From: Actinospica robiniae DSM 44927
Lineage (GTDB): Bacteria > Actinomycetota > Actinomycetes > Streptomycetales > Catenulisporaceae
Length of the DNA: 64,000 nt
Reading direction: 5' to 3'
NCBI RefSeq assembly: GCF_000504285.1
Contig: NZ_KI632511.1
Location: 9,592,154 to 9,656,153, forward strand
Of this stretch, positions 58,774 through 64,000 are shown in pieces. How positions within the stretch are numbered: the stretch's first letter is position 1; every line of letters starts with the position of its first letter. The notes below the pieces were generated by a model. The model did not search any database, was not told the DNA's origin, and was given only the letters and a program-made list of their open reading frames with translations. Made by a program: the position numbers and the translations under genes.

Positions 58774-58891
58774 GATCCTCCCTCGTCAGCGGCCTTCGGT
58801 GACGTGGAAAGGAGAATGGCACCGAAACCTTGCGTGTGCAACACTTTCCGAAGATGTTTCACGCCCGGCCCGAGCGCTGACGGAGGCACGC

Positions 58892-59506
58892 ATGGCGGCT
58901 GTCGCAGTCGAGACCGTTCCGAGCGTCACCGCGGACCAGTGCGTCGAAGTGGCCGCGCGCTGGTTCCTCGACGGCAGACGGCTCGACATGCAGGGTCTGG
59001 CCGATGAGCTCGGAGTCTCGCGAGCTACCCTGTTCCGCCGCGTCGGCGGGCGCGAGGAGCTGCTGAGCCGGGCGCTGTGGCAGGCCACCGAGCGCTCGAT
59101 CACGGTCGCGGCCAAGCGCTGGGAACGCGAGCGCGGACCGCGCGATCTGCGCACCCTCGGCACGGTGCGCCACTTCAACCTGATCGTGTCCTGCTCCACC
59201 GGCCTGCGCAAACTGCTGGACGAGGAGCCGATCCTCGCGATGAGGGTCCTGACGGACCCGCGGGGCCGGATCCAGACCGGCATCGTCGCGCGGTTCGAGG
59301 AGCTGCTGCGCCGGGATATGACGCAGTTCGATCTCGCGCCCACGATCGAGCCGAGCGCGCTGGCCTACGCCATCGTCCGCATCGGCGAGAGCTTCCTGTA
59401 CGCCGACGTCCTCGCCGCCCGTCGGCCCGACGTCGCGTCAGCCGACCGGATCCAGCGCGCCCTGTTCGCCGGACTGTGGCCCGAGGTCGGGAACCAGACC
59501 CCGTAG
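58892..59506 (+). CDS. TetR-family regulator (QsdR-like)
   Basis: 204 residues from ATG 58892 with CGGAGG upstream. The HTH (about 15-65) reads LDMQGLADELGVSRATLFRR followed by VGGREELLSRALWQATERSI, and the C-terminal domain includes RHFNLIVSCSTGLRKLLDEE and AYAIVRIGESFLYADVLAAR, wording seen in the QsdR group of TetR regulators. It is divergent from the BVMO gene with about 118 bp between the starts. A GTG-CAA-CAC element at about 58832-58840 in the gap is a possible half-site. The BVMO-MFS pair is its likely target. Confidence 0.85.
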   Translation: MAAVAVETVPSVTADQCVEVAARWFLDGRRLDMQGLADELGVSRATLFRRVGGREELLSRALWQATERSITVAAKRWERERGPRDLRTLGTVRHFNLIVSCSTGLRKLLDEEPILAMRVLTDPRGRIQTGIVARFEELLRRDMTQFDLAPTIEPSALAYAIVRIGESFLYADVLAARRPDVASADRIQRALFAGLWPEVGNQTP

Positions 59507-59641
59507 ACACCGCCGGTGCGAAACGGCGATCGGTGCCCCGGCGGACGACGCTCTCCTCGTCGCCGCCGGTGCACCGATCCCGTCTTCACCCGCGTTTTAT
59601 CTCGACCTGCTTTTCGCAGTGTCCTTCTACGCGCTGTTCAT

Positions 59642-60742
59642 CTACAGCGTGCGCTCGAACGGGTCCCAGTCCGCCGGCAGCGGCTCGACCGTGCCGAGCT
59701 CGGCCGACACCTTCTGGAACGAGCCCTCCGCGGCCGAGGCCGAGATCGCCGACATGAGGTCGAGCACGTGCAGGGCCAGATCGCCCGAGGCGCGGTGCGG
59801 CGTGCCGGTGCGGATCGCCCGGGCCAGGTCGAGCACGCCGATGCCGCGGCCGGCGTCGGTGCCCTCGATCGGCAGGTCGCGCCACTCCTGGTCCGCGGCG
59901 GTCCGGATCTGCAGCGGGCCGCCGAAGGTGTTCGGGTCGGGCAGGGCGAGCGTGGCCTCGGTGCCGCCGAGCTCGATCAGGCGCTTGGCGGCGGGGGAGT
60001 CGAAGCTGAACGCCGTGCTCGCCCCGGCCCCGGCGGCGAACTCGATCAGGGCCGTGACATGTGTCGGGACCTCCACCGCGAACACCGTCCCGGCCTTCGG
60101 GCCGGAGCCGATCACGCGGGTCTCGCGGGACTTGCGCGCCGTCGCGGCCACCGTCGAGGCGGGACCGAGCAGCGCGACCAGGGCGGTCAGGTAGTACGGG
60201 CCCATGTCGAACAGCGGGCCCGCGCCGTCGGCGTAGAGGAACTCCGGGCTCGGGTGCCAGCTCTCCGGACCGGAGCTCTCCAGAGCGGTGGTGGCCGCCA
60301 CCGGCTCGCCGATCAGGCCCTTGCGCACCGCCCGCAAAGCCGACTGGATGCCCGCCCCGAGGAAGGTGTCCGGGGCGTTGCCCACTCGCAGATCCCGCGC
60401 CGCGGCCTCGGCCAGCACCTCGCGCCCGCGCGGGGTGTCGAGCGCCAGCGGCTTCTCGGTGTACACGTGCTTGCCCGCGCGCAGCGCCTCGATCGCGACC
60501 GCGGCGTGCGCGGCCGGGATGGTCAGGTTGACCACGATTTCCACGTCGTCGAGCCCGAGCACCTCCTCCACGCCACCGGACCGCGCGACCCCGTACTGGG
60601 CCGCGGCCGCCGCCGCGCGGTCCTGGTCGAGGTCGGCCACGGCCACCACGTTCAGGTCCGGGAAGCGGGTCAGGTTGCTCAGGTACTGGCCGCTGATGTT
60701 GCCGGCGCCTATGACGGCGACGCCGACCGGTCCGCTGCTCAT
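59642..60742 (-). CDS. Gfo/Idh/MocA-family sugar oxidoreductase
   Basis: 366 residues. The N-terminal Rossmann fold starts VGVAVIGAGNISGQYLSNL; EALRAGKHVYTEKPLALDT is the family EKP motif with the catalytic Lys. The C-terminal half has a DGAGPLFDMGPYYLTALVAL block with the Asp and Tyr ligands (DMGPYY). It is last in a four-gene operon and overlaps the preceding isomerase gene by ATGA (four bases). NAD(P)-dependent oxidation or reduction of a sugar or inositol is expected. The neighbours suggest a 3-keto-sugar pathway. Confidence 0.9.
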   Translation of the reverse strand: MSSGPVGVAVIGAGNISGQYLSNLTRFPDLNVVAVADLDQDRAAAAAAQYGVARSGGVEEVLGLDDVEIVVNLTIPAAHAAVAIEALRAGKHVYTEKPLALDTPRGREVLAEAAARDLRVGNAPDTFLGAGIQSALRAVRKGLIGEPVAATTALESSGPESWHPSPEFLYADGAGPLFDMGPYYLTALVALLGPASTVAATARKSRETRVIGSGPKAGTVFAVEVPTHVTALIEFAAGAGASTAFSFDSPAAKRLIELGGTEATLALPDPNTFGGPLQIRTAADQEWRDLPIEGTDAGRGIGVLDLARAIRTGTPHRASGDLALHVLDLMSAISASAAEGSFQKVSAELGTVEPLPADWDPFERTL

Positions 60743-61506
60743 CCCCGGTTCCCGCTCTCCGTGCCGGCTTCCAGGTCGGCCACGAAGGCGCGGCTGCTGC
60801 CGAGCGCCTCGTAGAGGTCGGTGGCGCACGCGTCGAACTCCACCACGCGCAGCGCCTGCGGCGCGGCGGCCAGCACCTCGGCCACCGGCATCCGGCCGGT
60901 GCCCACGGCCAGGTTCGGCTCGCCCTTGACCAGCGGGCCGTCCTTGACGTGGATCGCCACGACCCGGTCGCCCAGGCCGCGCAGCACCGTCGGCACGTCC
61001 GCGCCGCCGACGGCCGCCCAGTACGTGTCGACCTCGAGCACCACCTCGGGGGCGAGCAGGCCGGCGAGCACCTCCAGGGCGTGCCGGCCGTCGAGGACGG
61101 GCTCGAACTCCCACCAGTGGTTGTGGTAGCCGAGGCGCATCCCGTGCGCCTCGGCCTTCCCGGCCAGAGCGTTGAGCCGCTCGGCCGTACGGGCCAGGCC
61201 CTCGAGGGTGGTGAACTCCTCCTCGGCGATGCCCGCGGGCACGATCGCCAGATCGGTCCCCAGGGTGGCGATCGCCTCGAAGACCGGGCCCGGGTCCTCG
61301 TCCTGGATCAGGCCCATGGCGTGCGCGCTGGAGACGCGCAGGCCCAGGTCGTCGGCCACCTTGCGGAAGCCGACCGGGTCCACGGTCGGCTGGTACGGTT
61401 CGACCGCGTCGAAACCGAGCTCCGCGATCCGCCGCAGCACCGCGTCGCGGTCCTCGGCCATCAGATCGCGCACGGTGTACAGCTGCACGCTCAGCGGATT
61501 GGGCAT
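60739..61506 (-). CDS. Sugar phosphate isomerase/epimerase (TIM barrel)
   Basis: 255 residues from ATG 61506. AP-endonuclease-2/xylose-isomerase-like TIM barrel: PLSVQLYTVRDLMAEDRDAV, LGFDAVEPYQPTVDPVGFRK, GMRLGYHNHWWEFEPVLDGR (metal His and Glu), VVLEVDTYWAAVGGADVPTV and VVAIHVKDGPLVKGEP. The EPYxP and HNHxWEF motifs resemble the small isomerases or lyases that act on 3-keto-glycosides beside Gfo/Idh partners. It overlaps the Gfo gene by four bases and is 72 bp after the other isomerase. Confidence 0.88.
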   Translation of the reverse strand: MPNPLSVQLYTVRDLMAEDRDAVLRRIAELGFDAVEPYQPTVDPVGFRKVADDLGLRVSSAHAMGLIQDEDPGPVFEAIATLGTDLAIVPAGIAEEEFTTLEGLARTAERLNALAGKAEAHGMRLGYHNHWWEFEPVLDGRHALEVLAGLLAPEVVLEVDTYWAAVGGADVPTVLRGLGDRVVAIHVKDGPLVKGEPNLAVGTGRMPVAEVLAAAPQALRVVEFDACATDLYEALGSSRAFVADLEAGTESGNRG

Positions 61507-61578
61507 GGCCGCAGCCTCCTTTGCTCTCGCGTTTGTTACGTGTTCCGAAGGTTCGCGCCGGGCGGGCCGGTGGGCCCG

Positions 61579-62499
61579 TCAGGCGTTGATCAGCGGTCGC
61601 AGGGTCTGGTAGGCGATGTCCAGGCCCTGCTTGACCTTGTCCTCGGTGCCGGACCAGACCGGGTCCTCGTGCTCGACCGAGAGCACGCCGGTGAAGCCGC
61701 CCTCGTAGAGCGCGTCCACCACGCCGCGCCAGTCCACGTCGCCGCGGCCCGGCACGCGGTAGCGCCACCAGCCCTCGTCCCACGGGTGCTCGCGCTCGAG
61801 GGTCTTGCCGAAGAAGCCGTAGCGGTCGCGGGCGCGCGGGTCCAGCTGCGCGTCCTTGGCCTGGGCGTGCGGGATCCGGTCGAGGTAGGGGCGCAGCGCG
61901 GTGACCGGGTCGATGCCCAGCCACAGCAGGTGCGAGGGGTCGTAGTTGAGGTAGAGGCCGAGGGAGAACATCCACTCCCACAGCTCGGGGGAGTAGGCGA
62001 TGTTCCCGGGGTAGCCGTCCGGGTGCCACCCCTCCATGACGCAGTTCTCGATGATGATCTTCACGCCGCGCTCGCCCGCGTACTCCACCAGCGGCGGCAG
62101 TTCCTTCTCGGCCAGCGTGACGTTCTCCTTCACCGACAGGCCGGGGTGGCGGCCGATGAAGGTGCCCACGGTCTCCACGCCCAGCAGCGCGGCCGCGTCC
62201 ACGGCCCGCTTGACGTGCGCGGCGATCTCGGCGCGGCGCTGCTCGTCCGGGTGCAGGTTGTTCTCGTAGTAGGCCAGCGACGAGAGCGTCAGGCCGTGCC
62301 GGTCGAACAGGCCGGTGATCTGCTCGGCCTCGGCGCCGCCGAAGTTCGCCACGTCGATGTGGCTGGCCTCGAAGTCACGGCTGCCGGTGGACGGCCACAC
62401 GGCCACCTCGAGCGCTTCGTAGCCGCGGGCCGAGGCCCAGCCGGCGATGTCGGCGAGGGGCAGTTCGGGCAGGCAGGCGGTGAGGAATCCCAGCTTCAA
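61579..62499 (-). CDS. Sugar phosphate isomerase/epimerase, second TIM-barrel paralogue
   Basis: 306 residues from TTG 62499, chosen because it lies two bases beyond the stop of the upstream Gfo gene (62501) and starts the family pattern MKLGFLTACLPELPLADIAG. It contains GYEALEVAVWPSTGSRDFEA, VKIIIENCVMEGWHPDGYPG, LGLYLNYDPSHLLWLGIDPV and GFTGVLSVEHEDPVWSGTED with the barrel's metal ligands (Glu, Asp, His, Glu). It is larger than the 60739 product and not closely similar. Translation is coupled to the preceding oxidoreductase. Confidence 0.86.
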   Translation of the reverse strand: MKLGFLTACLPELPLADIAGWASARGYEALEVAVWPSTGSRDFEASHIDVANFGGAEAEQITGLFDRHGLTLSSLAYYENNLHPDEQRRAEIAAHVKRAVDAAALLGVETVGTFIGRHPGLSVKENVTLAEKELPPLVEYAGERGVKIIIENCVMEGWHPDGYPGNIAYSPELWEWMFSLGLYLNYDPSHLLWLGIDPVTALRPYLDRIPHAQAKDAQLDPRARDRYGFFGKTLEREHPWDEGWWRYRVPGRGDVDWRGVVDALYEGGFTGVLSVEHEDPVWSGTEDKVKQGLDIAYQTLRPLINA

Positions 62500-62500
62500 C

Positions 62501-63607
62501 TCAGTGCACTTCCATCCAGGTCCGGGTGGCGGCGGAGCGCAGCACGGCCTCGGTGATCCGGGCGGTGCGTGCGGCGTCGGCGAAGGTCGGGTAGAGCGGC
62601 TCGGCGGGAGCGCCGGCACCGGAGCGGCGGACCGCGTCGTAGACGTCCGCGACGAAGGTGGCGAAGCAGTCGCGGTAGCCGAGCGGGTGCCCGGCCGGCA
62701 CCGGGCTCAGCCGCGCGGCCTCGGGGCTGAGCGCGGCGGGGTCGCGCACCAGCGTCTCGGTGCGCGCGCGGCCGCCGAGGGTGAGCGTCTCCGGGTTCTC
62801 CTGGTCGAAGCTGACGCTGTGCTCGGCGCCGTCGATCTCGAACCACAGCCGGTTCTTCCGGCCCGGCGAGACCTGCGAGATCACCGCGCTGCCGGCCGCG
62901 CCGCGGTCGGTGCGCAGCAGCATCTGCACGGAGTCCTCGGTGGCCACCGCGTGCGCGCCGGAGCCGGGGGCGGCGCGCTCGGGCACCATCGTCTGCACGC
63001 TCGCGGCCAGCTCCACGATCTTGTGCCCGGTCACCCACTCGACCAGGTCGCACCAGTGCGAGCCGATGTCGGCGAAGGCGCGCGAGGCGCCGCCGGCCAC
63101 CGGGTCCACCCGCCAGTTGTCGTCGGTGGGCTGGGAGAGCCAGTCCTGCAGGTAGTGGCCGTGGATCAGCCGCACCGCGCCGATCGAGCCGGACCGCACC
63201 CGATGGCGCGCCTCGGCCGCCATCGCGTGGTAGCGGTAGACGAACGGAACGGCCGTGACCAGGCCGGATTCCTCGGCCAGGGCGGCGAGTTCGGCCGCGT
63301 CGGCGGCGTCGGTGGACAGCGGCTTCTCGCAGACCACGTGCTTGCCCGCGGCCAGCGCGAGCCGGGTGAGCGGGCCGTGCGAGGCGTTCGGCGTGCAGAT
63401 GTGCACGACGTCGACGTCCTCGGCCGTCACCAGTTCCTCGGCCGAGGCGAAGGAACGTGGCACGCCCAGCCGCTCGGCCGCGGCCTTCGCGCTTTCCGGG
63501 GTCGACGCGGCCACGCCCGTGATCTGGGCGCCCGCCCGACGCGCGGCGTCGGCGTGCACCGCTCCGATCATGCCGGTGCCCGCGATGGCGATCCGTACCG
63601 GGTGCAT
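62501..63607 (-). CDS. Gfo/Idh/MocA-family sugar oxidoreductase, first gene of operon
   Basis: 368 residues from ATG 63607 with AAGGAGGG upstream. VRIAIAGTGMIGAVHADAAR is the nucleotide-binding loop, RLALAAGKHVVCEKPLSTDA the EKP motif, and AFADIGSHWCDLVEWVTGHK the conserved C-terminal GSHxxD block. It leads the four-gene sugar operon. It is divergent from the ROK gene across about 110 bp that contain two TTTACGT words, possible operators for that regulator. Confidence 0.92.
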   Translation of the reverse strand: MHPVRIAIAGTGMIGAVHADAARRAGAQITGVAASTPESAKAAAERLGVPRSFASAEELVTAEDVDVVHICTPNASHGPLTRLALAAGKHVVCEKPLSTDAADAAELAALAEESGLVTAVPFVYRYHAMAAEARHRVRSGSIGAVRLIHGHYLQDWLSQPTDDNWRVDPVAGGASRAFADIGSHWCDLVEWVTGHKIVELAASVQTMVPERAAPGSGAHAVATEDSVQMLLRTDRGAAGSAVISQVSPGRKNRLWFEIDGAEHSVSFDQENPETLTLGGRARTETLVRDPAALSPEAARLSPVPAGHPLGYRDCFATFVADVYDAVRRSGAGAPAEPLYPTFADAARTARITEAVLRSAATRTWMEVH

Positions 63608-63718
63608 ACATCCCTCCTTTACGTGCTTCGCGTTGAAGGTAATGCGGCCCCTTTACGTCTGACAAGAGGCATGATTAGGCTAACTTCTGTCATAAATCCT
63701 CGACCCGGGAGGGGTCCC

Positions 63719-64000
63719 TTGCCGACCTCAGCGGCCGCGCGCCGGCTCGCCTCGCTCAGCGAACTCGCCTGTCTCGTCGCCGACGGCGCGGCCACCACCC
63801 GCAGCACCCTGATGAACGCCACCGGCCTGTCCCGGGCGGCGATCGCGCAACGGGTGGACCTGCTGATCGAGCGGGGCGTGCTGGTGGAATCCGGCCCGGC
63901 CGCGGTCGAACGCGGCCGCCCGCCGTTCACCCTGGACCTGGCCTCGGATCAGGTGCTGGCGGCCGGAGTCGACCTCGGCGCCACCCACGGACGCCTCGCG
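63719..64000 (+). CDS. ROK-family transcriptional regulator, N-terminal part (runs off window)
   Basis: Ninety-four codons from TTG 63719 with GGGAGGGG upstream. The N-terminal winged helix (LASLSELACLVADGAATTRS, then NATGLSRAAIAQRVDLLIER) is followed by the start of the ROK kinase-like domain, AAGVDLGATHGRLA, matching the family's GVDxGGT-like phosphate loop. It probably senses a sugar or sugar phosphate and represses the divergent oxidoreductase operon. The C-terminus lies outside the window. Confidence 0.85.
   Translation, partial: MPTSAAARRLASLSELACLVADGAATTRSTLMNATGLSRAAIAQRVDLLIERGVLVESGPAAVERGRPPFTLDLASDQVLAAGVDLGATHGRLA

Noticed and set aside
59642..62029. One large minus-strand frame suggesting a fusion of the isomerase genes and the oxidoreductase
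   Set aside because: The frame only coincides with the Gfo/Idh gene at its end. The upstream part is an out-of-frame shadow of two isomerase genes with their own starts and stops.

Overview
This window looks like chromosomal DNA of a very GC-rich filamentous actinomycete (streptomycete- or Catenulisporales-like; the genus cannot be fixed from the sequence). Supporting signs are the extreme third-position GC, frequent GTG and TTG starts, a mycothiol-type DinB protein, an ECF41 sigma factor, a TetR/DUF6230/DUF6114 locus, Tat and LPxTG export signals, and a DUF222-HNH gene. I call 53 coding sequences, one of them running off the right end. No tRNA, rRNA or CRISPR array was seen.

Layout. 1-1.5 kb: an LPxTG surface protein with a collagen-like stalk. 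1.5-2.8 kb: a decayed long-inverted-repeat element (element A). 2.8-20.5 kb: metabolic and regulatory genes, many as divergent regulator/target pairs with visible operators (ArsR-like regulator and hydrolase, Lrp and PLP lyase, WYL regulator and MFS exporter, TetR and SnoaL), then a triple-module membrane protein, an ECF41 sigma factor, a lactate-monooxygenase-like enzyme and a Tat-exported phospholipase C. 20.6-27.6 kb: secreted-protein genes around a TetR-DUF6230-DUF6114 locus, interrupted by an IS1182-family element placed exactly on the CTAG duplication of a small MITE. 27.7-36.7 kb: secreted phosphoesterase, EfeO-like protein, small transporters, GH3 lipoprotein, kinase-like protein.

36.7-42.4 kb holds element B, the intact relative of element A. 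Inverted-repeat arms of about 0.4-0.5 kb, each containing a hairpin of about 147 bp, flank a DUF222-HNH endonuclease gene. An IS4-family element (8-bp target duplication) and an IS110-family element are nested in its right arm. The IS110 left end carries two stem-loops whose loops copy the observed target flank and the element's own right end, as expected of a bridge RNA.

42.5-55 kb: a HAD-like gene and an acyl-CoA ligase, a phosphotransferase, a metallophosphoesterase, two unassigned overlapping genes, and divergent from them a 1661-residue HTH-TIR-NACHT-pentapeptide-WD40 protein resembling STAND-type immune proteins. 55-59.5 kb: an MFS permease with a large helical insertion, a Baeyer-Villiger-type monooxygenase and a TetR regulator. 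59.6-64 kb: a four-gene sugar-oxidation cluster (two Gfo/Idh/MocA oxidoreductases, two TIM-barrel isomerases) divergent from a truncated ROK regulator.

The most novel material is (i) the DUF222-HNH long-inverted-repeat element with its deletion derivative, (ii) the bridge-RNA candidate with readable guides, and (iii) the TIR-NACHT-WD40 locus.
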